Shown here piece by piece: positions 17,724 through 25,380 of a DNA stretch of 64,000 bases; the first letter of the stretch is position 1, and every line of letters starts with the position of its first letter. Source of the stretch: Thermasporomyces sp040195635 (GTDB lineage: Bacteria; Actinomycetota; Actinomycetes; Propionibacteriales; Actinopolymorphaceae). Both the position numbers and the translations under genes were made by a program. The DNA lies in NCBI RefSeq assembly GCF_040195635.1, contig NZ_JBEFTX010000002.1, positions 434,001-498,000 of the forward strand. Direction: 5' to 3'. Below the pieces are notes generated by a model. The model saw nothing but the letters and a program-made list of their open reading frames with translations, had not been told where the DNA came from and searched no databases.

Positions 17724-18947
17724 ATGGGCAAGGATCCGCGCGTGCTCGGGATCGTTCTGGCCGGCGGCGAGGGCAAACGACTCATGCCGTTGACAGCCGA
17801 CCGGGCCAAGCCGGCCGTGCCGTTCGGCGGCACCTACCGGCTCATCGACTTCGTCCTCTCGAACTTCGCCAATGGCGGGATACGTCGGATCTGCGTACTC
17901 ACGCAGTACAAATCGCATTCGCTGGACCGGCACATCTCGCTGACCTGGCGAATGTCGACGCTGCTCGGCAACTACGTCACGCCGGTGCCGGCGCAGCAGC
18001 GCCTTGGCCCGCGGTGGTTCCAGGGGAGTGCCGACGCGATCTACCAGTCGCTGAACCTCATCCACGACGACCAGCCCGACTACGTGATCGTGTTCGGCGC
18101 CGACCACGTCTACCGGATGGACGTCTCGCAGATGGTCGAGAGCCACATCACCAGCGAGGCTGGAGTGACCGTCGCCGGGATCCGCATGCCGCGTACCCAG
18201 GCGTCGTCGTTCGGCGTCATCCAGACCGGCGCGGACGGTCGCACGATCCGGGCATTCCTCGAGAAGCCGGCGGACCCACCAGGCCTGCCCGACAACGCTG
18301 ACGAGACGTTCGTGTCCATGGGCAACTACGTCTTCACGACCGACGCCCTGCTCGACGCCCTACGCATGGACGCCGATGACGAGGGCTCCGTCCACGACAT
18401 GGGCGGCAGCATCATCCCGATGATGACCGACAAGGGTGACGCGCACGTCTACGACTTCGCCAACAACGAGGTGCCCGGCACGACAGCGCGTGACCGCAGC
18501 TACTGGCGGGACGTCGGGACGCTCGACTCCTACCACGAAGCACACACCGACCTCGTCTCGGTCGATCCGGTCTTCAATCTCTACAACCGGGAGTGGCCGA
18601 TCTACACGAGCTTCCCGCAGGATCCCGGCGCCAAGCTGGTGGCGGGAGGCAGGGCGAGCGACTCGATCCTGTCGATGGGGTCGATCGTCTCCGGGTCGGT
18701 CGACCATTCGGTCCTCTCGCCAGGCGTACGCATCCAGGTCGGGGCGGAGGTCACCAACTCCGTGATCCTCGACGGGACGGTCGTGGGGCACGGAGCGGTC
18801 GTACGCGATGCGATCCTCGACAAGAACATCGTGGTGCCCGAAGGTGCCGAGGTCGGCGTCGACAAGCAGGCCGACCGGGCGCGCGGATTCACCGTCAGCG
18901 AAGGCGGCATCACCGTGCTCGGCAAGGGCCAGCGCATCCTCGACTGA
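17724..18947 (+). CDS. glgC: glucose-1-phosphate adenylyltransferase (ADP-glucose pyrophosphorylase)
   Basis: 407 residues, full length. It makes ADP-glucose from ATP and glucose-1-phosphate. Seen: the nucleotide loop LGIVLAGGEGKRLMPLT, KPAVPFGGTYRLIDFVLSN, GSADAIYQSL, the metal-site Asp in VIVFGADHVYRMD, the glucose-1-phosphate site region FLEKPADPPG, YWRDVGTLDSYHEAH, and a C-terminal left-handed beta-helix of hexapeptide repeats (SILSMGSIVSGSVDHSVLSP). It feeds GlgM at 11825-12979. A compact promoter may lie close to the ATG (TACTAGGGT at 17708-17716). Confidence 0.97.
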   Translation: MGKDPRVLGIVLAGGEGKRLMPLTADRAKPAVPFGGTYRLIDFVLSNFANGGIRRICVLTQYKSHSLDRHISLTWRMSTLLGNYVTPVPAQQRLGPRWFQGSADAIYQSLNLIHDDQPDYVIVFGADHVYRMDVSQMVESHITSEAGVTVAGIRMPRTQASSFGVIQTGADGRTIRAFLEKPADPPGLPDNADETFVSMGNYVFTTDALLDALRMDADDEGSVHDMGGSIIPMMTDKGDAHVYDFANNEVPGTTARDRSYWRDVGTLDSYHEAHTDLVSVDPVFNLYNREWPIYTSFPQDPGAKLVAGGRASDSILSMGSIVSGSVDHSVLSPGVRIQVGAEVTNSVILDGTVVGHGAVVRDAILDKNIVVPEGAEVGVDKQADRARGFTVSEGGITVLGKGQRILD

Positions 18948-18957
18948 CGTTCCGACG

Positions 18958-19080
18958 GCACGCGGCGGCCCAGCGGCCATGCCCCGGGCGGTGATGCCGA
19001 CGGCACGCGGCGACCTAGCGGGCCCGCCCCCGGGCCGGTGATGCGCACGGCACGAGGCGACCCAGCGGCCATGCCCCGGT
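18958..19080. repeat. imperfect tandem repeat, about 46-48-bp unit, three copies
   Basis: Downstream of glgC the pattern GACGGCACGCGGCG...CAGCGGCCATGCCCCGG...CGGTGATG is present three times with scattered changes. No open frame is conserved through it. It directly precedes the interspersed element at 19119-19174. Confidence 0.6.
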
Positions 19081-19118
19081 CGGTGACGTGGCCTGGTCAG
19101 CCGGGCCAGCGGAACCTG

Positions 19119-19174
19119 GGACAGGTGTCGATGCCTGTTCGGGCTACCGGACGCATGGGCAGCGTGGTCATTTG
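19119..19174. repeat. ATGACCACGCTG-family element, single-arm copy
   Basis: It contains ACAGG...CCTGT flanking GTCGATG, GGCTACCGG, and the arm CATGGGCAGCGTGGTCATTT shared with the copies at 48791-48962. A clear left arm is missing, so this is a half element. It lies between glgC and the convergent O-methyltransferase gene. Confidence 0.75.
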
Positions 19175-19191
19175 GGGAACGGTCGGGCCCT

Positions 19192-19827
19192 TCAGGAACC
19201 GCGCTTGGCGGCGCAGAGCAGGCCGTCGCCGACGGGGAGCAGGACGGGAACGACGCGTTCGTCGTCGAGAATCCGCTTGCCCAGCTCACGAATCGTCACC
19301 GTCGCTGGGTCGCGCTGAGCCGGATCGGCCACCCGGTCGTGCCACAGGGTGTTGTCGATCGCCACCACGCCACCAGGTCGCAGGAGCCGCAACGCCGCTT
19401 CGTAGTAGTCGGGGTACTCCTCCTTGTCACCGTCACAGAACACCAGGTCATAGGCGTTGTCGGTGAGCCGCGGGAGCACGTCGAGCGCGCGTCCGGTGAT
19501 CAGCCTGGTGCGCTGCGGTGGGATGCCCGCGTCGGCGAAGGACTCCCGGGCAAGCCGCTGGTGCTCGGCTTCGACGTCGACACTGGTGAGGGTGCCGTCG
19601 GGCCGCATGCCTCGGATCATCCAGATCCCGGAGACGCCGCAACCGGTGCCGATCTCCACCACCGTCTTGGCGCTGACGGTCGCGGCGAGGAAACGCAGCG
19701 TGGCGCCCCCGCCCTGGCCGATCGGCGTCGCACCGACCTCGGCCGCGCGGTTGCGGGCCTGCACCAGCACGTCGTCCTCGGCGATGAAGTTCTCGGCGTA
19801 GGCCCAGGTCGCGGGCTTCATCTCCAT
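19192..19827 (-). CDS. class I SAM-dependent O-methyltransferase (O-MT family 3)
   Basis: 211 residues. SAM motif I is VVEIGTGCGVSGIWMIRGM; other family 3 markers are LTSVDVEAEHQRLARESFADA, DLVFCDGDKEEYPDYYEAAL (metal-binding Asp) and GGVVAIDNTLWHDRV. These cytoplasmic enzymes methylate catechol-type or polyphenol hydroxyls with a divalent metal. It is divergent from sigE, the same arrangement as Rv1220c/sigE in M. tuberculosis from memory. The natural substrate is unknown. Confidence 0.93.
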   Translation of the reverse strand: MEMKPATWAYAENFIAEDDVLVQARNRAAEVGATPIGQGGGATLRFLAATVSAKTVVEIGTGCGVSGIWMIRGMRPDGTLTSVDVEAEHQRLARESFADAGIPPQRTRLITGRALDVLPRLTDNAYDLVFCDGDKEEYPDYYEAALRLLRPGGVVAIDNTLWHDRVADPAQRDPATVTIRELGKRILDDERVVPVLLPVGDGLLCAAKRGS

Positions 19828-20099
19828 GGAGACGACTACCTCCTGTGAGTCTTGCCCTGGGCTCGAGCCGCGGGCCGTTCTGTCCGGCTTCTCCGGACAC
19901 GTTGCGTCACCGAAGCCTAGTGCCCTTTACCACCAGAATCGGGCTTTAGGGCCGGTCCGGGCGAACCCTGACCTCTGGCATTCCTAAGAAGGGGCTAAGA
20001 CCAGGGTTCGGCCGGAGCCATTTTGGGTGGACAGTGGCAACAATGGAACACCTGCCGGCGGAAGCGGTCGGTTGTGTTCGGCCGGCCGGCAGCGGTGAA

Positions 20100-20120
20100 C
20101 CGTGGCGTCCGACGCCACGG
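20100..20120. promoter_or_regulatory. perfect palindrome in the sigE leader
   Basis: CCGTGGCGTC-C-GACGCCACGG is a perfect 10-bp inverted repeat with a 1-base centre, 44 bp before the sigE GTG. A second inverted repeat GCCGGC/GCCGGC follows. It could be a repressor operator or an RNA hairpin in the 5' leader. The reader is unknown. Confidence 0.55.
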
Positions 20121-20163
20121 AAGCCGGCATCCGCCGGCTGGGCGATGTGGGGAGGTGGGTCTG

Positions 20164-20877
20164 GTGGCAGAGGATCTCGCGGGCACAGCACCCGTCGACG
20201 TCTGGACGCCTCCGTCCTGGGAGGAGATCGTCCGTACGCATTCATCTCGGGTCTACCGGCTCGCCTATCGGTTGACGGGTAACCGGCACGATGCGGAGGA
20301 CCTCACCCAGGAGGTGTTCGTCCGCGTCTTTCGTTCCCTTTCGACCTATACGCCCGGCACGTTTCAGGGCTGGCTGCACCGGATCACGACGAATCTGTTC
20401 CTCGACCTTGCCCGCCGCCGGCAGCGGATCCGGTTCGACGCGCTGCCCGACGACGCCCCCGAACGCCTGCCCGGGTCCGAACCGAGCCCCGCGGAGGCAT
20501 ACGACGACCGCCACCTCGACGCCGACATCCAGGCCGCGCTCGAAGCGCTGCCGCCGGAGTTCCGGGCTGCTGTCGTGCTCTGCGATATCGAGGGACTGTC
20601 GTACGAAGAAATCGCGGCGACGCTCGGCGTCAAGCTCGGCACCGTCCGCAGTCGGATCCACCGCGGCCGCTCCCAGTTGCGGGAGGCCCTCAGGCACCGT
20701 ATGCCCGTCAAGCCGGCCGTCGCGGAAACCGCTGACGCCACTGTCCCTGAGCGCGCGGAGCCCGCTCGCCTCGAATCCGCGGAGCACGCCCGCCCAGAAG
20801 GTTCGGAAGGGGTGGAACGCCCCGAACCTCACCCGGCCGGTCAGCCGGCCGGTGGCGGAGGAGGATCGGTGTGGTGA
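20164..20877 (+). CDS. sigE: ECF RNA polymerase sigma factor, SigE type
   Basis: 237 residues. Region 2 is WEEIVRTHSSRVYRLAYRLT and DAEDLTQEVFVRVFRSL with the -10-reading helix FQGWLHRITTNLFLDLAR. Region 4 is LEALPPEFRAAVVLCDIEGL, SYEEIAATLGVKLGTVRSRI. A Pro/Glu-rich tail of about 50 residues follows. The GTG at 20164 is chosen because GGAGGTGGG lies 6-7 nt upstream; the frame is open earlier with no support. It directs envelope-stress transcription and is held by the anti-sigma factor encoded next, whose start overlaps its stop. Confidence 0.95.
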   Translation: MAEDLAGTAPVDVWTPPSWEEIVRTHSSRVYRLAYRLTGNRHDAEDLTQEVFVRVFRSLSTYTPGTFQGWLHRITTNLFLDLARRRQRIRFDALPDDAPERLPGSEPSPAEAYDDRHLDADIQAALEALPPEFRAAVVLCDIEGLSYEEIAATLGVKLGTVRSRIHRGRSQLREALRHRMPVKPAVAETADATVPERAEPARLESAEHARPEGSEGVERPEPHPAGQPAGGGGGSVW

Positions 20878-21641
20878 ACCACGCCCACGCCCGTCTGTCC
20901 GCACTGGTCGACGGTGAGCTCAACCACGAGAGCCGCGACCGCGTTCTCGCTCACCTCGCGCACTGTGCCGAATGCCGCGCCGCCGTCGACGCCGAACGCC
21001 AGGTCAAGGCCATCCTCGCCGGCACACCTGATCCGGCTCCCACGGAGGATTTCCAGGCCGCCCTGTTCGGGCTGGGTGCGCTCACTTCGGTGGGTGCCAC
21101 CGACCGGACGACTGGCACTAACCCGACGACTGTCACCGAACCAACGACCGGTACCGACCCGACGACCGGCATAGACCGGACGACTGGCACTAACCCGACG
21201 ACTGGCGCGGCCCGGACGGCTGGTGCGGTCGGCCGTGAGCCGAGCGTGGTCGGAGCGGCTCATGCCGTCGGACCTCTACGCATGCGCGAGCGGTCTTCCC
21301 TGCGCACCTGGCGAAGGCGGACCGGTCCGTGGCCAGCTCGGCCGCCCGCGCAGCCGGGCACACGTCGCCCGGGTGACGCTTCGGCCATGGCGATGGCTGC
21401 CGGCCGCTTCCCGCGCCGGATGGCCGCCGGTGTGGCCGGCCTCGCGGCTATGGCGGGCATGGCGGCGGTCGCCGCGTTCGCCGCGGGCGGGGACGCTCAT
21501 CCTGAGGTGACCGTCGTACCCCCCATCCGGCAGTACTCCGTCGAGCACGCCGACACTGTGTCCGACCTACCGTTGTCCGATCCGGGTGCCGTGACCGCGG
21601 TCCTGGAACGTGGGCTCCGCGGCCGTTCGTCCGGTCGCTGA
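20874..21641 (+). CDS. rseA: membrane-anchored anti-sigma factor (zinc-finger ASD), RseA type
   Basis: 255 residues. The N-terminal anti-sigma domain has LSALVDGELNHESRDRVLAH and the zinc motif H-x3-C-x2-C in HLAHCAECRAAVDAE. A repetitive Thr/Asp/Pro linker (residues about 77-115) follows, then an Arg-rich segment and one hydrophobic helix (MAAGVAGLAAMAGMAAVAAF). The GTG at 20874 overlaps the sigE stop (GTGA) and stands 8 nt after GGAGGAGG; a GTG one codon earlier is possible. It should bind SigE at the membrane and release it on proteolysis. The linker is much longer than in most homologues. Confidence 0.88.
   Translation: MNHAHARLSALVDGELNHESRDRVLAHLAHCAECRAAVDAERQVKAILAGTPDPAPTEDFQAALFGLGALTSVGATDRTTGTNPTTVTEPTTGTDPTTGIDRTTGTNPTTGAARTAGAVGREPSVVGAAHAVGPLRMRERSSLRTWRRRTGPWPARPPAQPGTRRPGDASAMAMAAGRFPRRMAAGVAGLAAMAGMAAVAAFAAGGDAHPEVTVVPPIRQYSVEHADTVSDLPLSDPGAVTAVLERGLRGRSSGR
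21098..21216. repeat. in-frame repeats in the anti-sigma factor linker
   Basis: Units of 18 bp such as ACCGACCCGACGACCGGC repeat with variation and encode Thr-Asp/Asn-Pro/Arg-Thr-Thr-Gly. A 27-bp stretch CGGACGACTGGCACTAACCC with flanks occurs twice exactly. The array lengthens the linker between the zinc finger and the membrane helix. Confidence 0.7.
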
Positions 21642-21664
21642 ACGCCCGGGACGCTGGGGGCGGC

Positions 21665-23071
21665 GTGGACAGTGAAAGCGGCGTGGACGGCTATCGCGGC
21701 CTGGGCTCTGCAAGCGGCACCGGCACTGAAAGCGGCCTGAGATCCGGCAGCGATGTCGACAGCATTGACCAGTCGCCGCGGCACGGTTCTCGACGCGCGG
21801 CACCTGTGCGGTTCGTGGCGTTCGTCGTCTTGGCCGGAGTCCTTCTCACCAGCGGAGGTGCGACCGGCCTGGCCGTGCCTGCGGCGACGGACGGTACGAA
21901 CAATCGCGGGCCAGGAGGCAGGTCAGTCGCCGGCGAAGGCGATACGGTCCCAGCGGCCCGGGACCAGCCCGAAGCCCTGGCGGCGCTTCGCCGGGCCACG
22001 CGAGCCGAGTGGACGACCGCCTACGCCGGCACGAAGTTCATCGCGGTATGGACCGAGGCCGCGGGCCGTACGGCGACGGGCAGCATGTCCGAGCTCGTCG
22101 ACGTCACCAACATTCCGGGGCGTGGCACCGTCGTCCGGATCCACCGCGACTCCGTGGGCGGCAAGCGCGGCGCACCGGACCGGGGCCACCCGGCGGACGA
22201 CCGTGGCGCGGACGCGGCCCTCGTGGCTCCCGGTCGACCCGGCAGCGCCGAGCCCGCGTCCACCGCCACCCCGGCGGGGCGCTCGCCGGCCCCCACCGGA
22301 TCGGCGACGCCCGGGATCGAGCCGAGCCCGGCGCCTGCGGCGGTCGACGCGCAGGCGGTCAGCGTCGTCGCACTCGCCCGTGCGTACTCCGTCCAGCTCG
22401 CCGGTGCGGCGACCGCGGCCCACCGCGAGGCGACCGTGGTGGCCGCCCGCCGGCACGACGGTTCGATGGCCGCGAAGTTCTGGATCGACGAGGCAACCGG
22501 CTTGCTGCTCCGCCGCGAGGTGTTCACCCGCCACGGCGTCATCACCCGCGCCAGTGGGTTCGTCACGGCGAGGATCGGCGCACGCGTGACCCGCTCAGGC
22601 CTGCCGCCGGCACTCGCCAGCGAGCCGGCCGACGTGGTCCCTCCACGCTCCTACGCCGTCCTCGCAGACCGGGGCTGGGACTGCTGCGACCGGCGCCTTC
22701 CCGGTGGGTTCGGGCTCTATGACGTACGTACGACCGACGCCGGCGCCACCCTGCATCTTTCGTACTCCGACGGCCTCAGCGGCGCCTCGGTGTTCCAACA
22801 GCGGGGGCGGCTTGACGGGTCCGCGCTCGACGGCTTTGCGGAGATCCGGGTGGACCGGGCGAAGATCTACGTGCGATACGGTCTGTCGTCGTACGCGGTC
22901 TGGGCGCATGACGACCTGGTTTACACCGCGGTGTGCGATACGCCTGATGCCGTGGATGCCGTGGTTGGGGCGTTTCCGCACAGTGATCCCACGCGAGATG
23001 GGACCGGCCTTGCACAACGACTGGACCGGGGGATGTCCCGGATGGTCTCCTGGTTGAATCCCTTCGAATAA
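21665..23071 (+). CDS. MucB/RseB-like sigma-E regulatory protein
   Basis: 468 residues from a GTG. One N-terminal membrane helix (PVRFVAFVVLAGVLLTSGGA), a Pro/Ala-rich linker, then RseB-like halves: ALRRATRAEWTTAYAGTKFI, a strand with SMAAKFWIDEATGLLLRREV, and a C-terminal domain with RSYAVLADRGWDCCDRRLPG and LHLSYSDGLSGASVFQQRG. In Gram-negatives RseB binds RseA outside the membrane and protects it from proteolysis. Its position between rseA and htrA fits that role. An odd DCCD pair of cysteines is present. The start is uncertain because only a weak G-rich site precedes it. Confidence 0.75.
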   Translation: MDSESGVDGYRGLGSASGTGTESGLRSGSDVDSIDQSPRHGSRRAAPVRFVAFVVLAGVLLTSGGATGLAVPAATDGTNNRGPGGRSVAGEGDTVPAARDQPEALAALRRATRAEWTTAYAGTKFIAVWTEAAGRTATGSMSELVDVTNIPGRGTVVRIHRDSVGGKRGAPDRGHPADDRGADAALVAPGRPGSAEPASTATPAGRSPAPTGSATPGIEPSPAPAAVDAQAVSVVALARAYSVQLAGAATAAHREATVVAARRHDGSMAAKFWIDEATGLLLRREVFTRHGVITRASGFVTARIGARVTRSGLPPALASEPADVVPPRSYAVLADRGWDCCDRRLPGGFGLYDVRTTDAGATLHLSYSDGLSGASVFQQRGRLDGSALDGFAEIRVDRAKIYVRYGLSSYAVWAHDDLVYTAVCDTPDAVDAVVGAFPHSDPTRDGTGLAQRLDRGMSRMVSWLNPFE

Positions 23072-23132
23072 CGGTTGACGCCTGCGGTCCGGTGCCACAT
23101 CGGGGTGTGACAAGGGGAAAGGGCGGGGCTAC

Positions 23133-24527
23133 ATGACCGAGCGACGTGATCGTCCGGAAGGTCCTCGCGACGAGGCCTCCGCCGTCCCGGGCAACGGGGA
23201 GGCGGTAGCTACTCCGCCGAGCGGATCGGCTTCCCCCACCCAGCAGGTCCCCGCGCAGCGGGCCGGATGGGTGCAGCACTTCCCGGCTGAGCGTCCCGAC
23301 TTCGAGCCGCCGCCGCCGTGGGCACGACCTGTCCCGGGCGGCAGCCACAACGGTGCGGGACCGGCCAACCGGGCGCTCGGGGTGCCTCCCACCAGTCCAG
23401 TCCAGGCGAAGGAGCCGTGGTTCGGGCGCTATCCGCGGCGTGCGGTCCTGGTCGCGCTGGCGGTCACGATCGCCCTGGTCGCCGCCGCTCTCGGTGGGAC
23501 GGCGGGCGTCCTCGCGACCCTGCAGTTCGGCCCGGCGCTCATCTCTACCGAGGCGCCGGCGAGCGAGGACGACCTCGGCGCGGAGGGCAAGGCGTTCCCG
23601 AAGCCGGAGAACGTCGCCACCGTCGCGCAGGCCCTGCTCCCGAGTGTGGTTCAGATCAAGGCCACCGGCGGACCGGGCAGCGCCAGCGGGTCGGGCTTCG
23701 TGATCCGCAAGGACGGCTACATCCTCACGAACAACCACGTGGTCGCGCCGGCCGCGAGCGGCGGCACGATCAAGGTGTCGCTGCACGGTGGCGAGGAGGT
23801 CCCGGGCCAGATCGTCGGGCGGAGTCCGGCGTACGACCTGGCGGTGGTCCGCGTGAAGGACGTGGAGAACCTCAAGCCCGTGGCACTCGGCGACTCCGAC
23901 CGGGTGCGGGTCGGTGAACCTGTCGTCGCGCTCGGCTCGCCGCTGGGCCTCACGGGCACCGTCACCACCGGGATCGTGAGCGCCCGGAACCGCCCGGTGA
24001 CCGCTGGCGGAGCGGAGTCGGAGATGTCCTTCATCAACGCGCTGCAAACCGACGCCGCGGTCAACCCGGGCAACTCGGGCGGTCCGCTGGTCAACCTCAA
24101 GGCCGAGGTGATCGGGGTCAACTCCGCAATCGCGACCGTCGGCGACCAGGAACCGTTCAGCGGGGGGGAGCAGCAGGGCAGCATCGGCCTCGGCTTCTCC
24201 ATTCCCATGAACCAGGCGCGGCGGACCGCCGACCAGATCATCCGTACCGGCCACGCGGTCTACCCAGTGGTGGGTGCGGTGGTCGACGTACGCCACGAGG
24301 GTCCCGGCGCCCGCCTCGGCGACATCCAGCCGGACAGTGCCGCGGCGAACGCCGGTCTCGCGCGAGGCGACCTGGTGACGGTGATCAACGGGCACAAGGT
24401 CACCGGGGCGGACGACCTGATCGTGCAGATCCGCAGCTACGTACCAGGCCAGCGGGTGGAAATGGTGTACCAACGCGGCGGCAAGGAACGTAAGGCGATC
24501 GTCACTCTCGGCAAGGAAACCGGCTAG
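23133..24527 (+). CDS. htrA: HtrA/DegP-type membrane-anchored serine protease with PDZ domain
   Basis: 464 residues: a Pro-rich cytoplasmic N-terminus of about 95 residues, one membrane helix (VLVALAVTIALVAAALGGTA), a trypsin-like domain with catalytic His202 (NNHVV), Asp235 (YDLAVVRV) and Ser315 (NPGNSGGPL), and a C-terminal PDZ domain (GDIQPDSAAANAGLARGDLV). It degrades or refolds damaged extracytoplasmic proteins. It follows the sigE, rseA and RseB-like genes and is expected to be under SigE control. All triad residues are intact. Confidence 0.96.
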   Translation: MTERRDRPEGPRDEASAVPGNGEAVATPPSGSASPTQQVPAQRAGWVQHFPAERPDFEPPPPWARPVPGGSHNGAGPANRALGVPPTSPVQAKEPWFGRYPRRAVLVALAVTIALVAAALGGTAGVLATLQFGPALISTEAPASEDDLGAEGKAFPKPENVATVAQALLPSVVQIKATGGPGSASGSGFVIRKDGYILTNNHVVAPAASGGTIKVSLHGGEEVPGQIVGRSPAYDLAVVRVKDVENLKPVALGDSDRVRVGEPVVALGSPLGLTGTVTTGIVSARNRPVTAGGAESEMSFINALQTDAAVNPGNSGGPLVNLKAEVIGVNSAIATVGDQEPFSGGEQQGSIGLGFSIPMNQARRTADQIIRTGHAVYPVVGAVVDVRHEGPGARLGDIQPDSAAANAGLARGDLVTVINGHKVTGADDLIVQIRSYVPGQRVEMVYQRGGKERKAIVTLGKETG

Positions 24528-24636
24528 CGGTCAGGGCGCCGTCGCCTGAGCCGGTGCTGGGCTCCTGGACTGGCCGGGGGAGGACCTGGCCAGCCGTGCC
24601 CGGCCGTCACCTGGACGGGAGGGTTACGCTGGGCCC

Positions 24637-25188
24637 GTGTTCGACATCGGTGCCCTGGAGTTCGTCGTGCTGGCTGTTGCCGCGCTGTTCATCTTCGGGC
24701 CCGACCGGCTGCCCGACATTGCCCGGCAGGCCGCTCGTGGCCTCCGCCAGGTCCGCAACATGGCGGCCAACGCCCGGCGGGAGCTGAGTCGCGAGCTGGG
24801 GCCGGAGTTCGAGGACCTGGACATCCGCGATCTCAACCCGCGGAACTTCGTTCGCAAGCATGTGCTCGATGATCTCGACGAGGACGACCTGCGGATCGAC
24901 CGCGATCTCGACATCCGCGACGACCTCCGTGTCGACCACAAGCCAGCGAAGTCCACCACGTCCAAGGTCAACGGGTCGACGAACGGCTCAGGGACGACGA
25001 GCAAGAGTGGGACGAGCGACGGCGATGTGACGGTGGCGACCCCCGACGGCGTGGATGCCGGAGCCGAGGGCACCGACACGCTCGTCGAGACGGCACCCGC
25101 GCCCGAGGCGGACGCCGAGCTCGAGTCCGAGACGGGCGCCGACCACAAGCTGGTCACCGTCCCGCCGTTCGACACCGAAGCCACCTGA
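24637..25188 (+). CDS. tatB: Sec-independent (Tat) translocase subunit TatB
   Basis: 183 residues from a GTG at 24637. The N-terminus has the TatB membrane helix ALEFVVLAVAALFIFGP, the hinge DRLPDIARQ, and the amphipathic helix AARGLRQVRNMAANARRELS. A long acidic, Asp-rich C-terminal tail with a Thr/Ser/Gly stretch follows. TatB with TatC receives folded proteins bearing RR signal peptides. Its place after htrA matches the conserved actinobacterial order. Confidence 0.94.
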   Translation: MFDIGALEFVVLAVAALFIFGPDRLPDIARQAARGLRQVRNMAANARRELSRELGPEFEDLDIRDLNPRNFVRKHVLDDLDEDDLRIDRDLDIRDDLRVDHKPAKSTTSKVNGSTNGSGTTSKSGTSDGDVTVATPDGVDAGAEGTDTLVETAPAPEADAELESETGADHKLVTVPPFDTEAT

Positions 25189-25202
25189 CTTTCCGGCCGC
25201 CC

Positions 25203-25354
25203 CGGCAATGACCACGCTGCCCATGTGAGTGCCGGGCAATGACCACGCTGCCCACGTGAGTGCCGGGCAATGACCACGCTGCCCATGTGAGTGCCATGTG
25301 GAATAGGCGTCGGTGCCTGTCTGGTTGCCACTGGCCTGCTCAGCGTGGTCATTT
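25203..25354. repeat. ATGACCACGCTG-family element with a triplicated left arm
   Basis: Three direct copies of a 31-bp unit (GGCAATGACCACGCTGCCCA then YGTGAGTGCC) start near 25204, 25235 and 25266. A hairpin AGGC-GTCGGT-GCCT at 25304-25317, CTGGTTGCCACTGG, and the right arm CTGCTCAGCGTGGTCATTT ending at 25353 follow. The left arms read CTGCCCA but the right arm reads TGCTCAG, so the innermost stem bases do not pair. It lies between tatB and the convergent mrp gene. Confidence 0.8.
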
Positions 25355-25380
25355 GCGCCCGGTGCGCCGCCGCAGCCGCC

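Noticed and set aside
22776..24473. 565-codon minus-strand frame over htrA
   Set aside because: It mirrors htrA and the RseB-like gene codon by codon on the opposite strand; high GC keeps such frames open.
25203..25354. CRISPR array reading of the regular repeats
   Set aside because: Repeats of 31 bp are directly joined with no unique spacers, and no cas genes are near. The same holds for 62964-63065.
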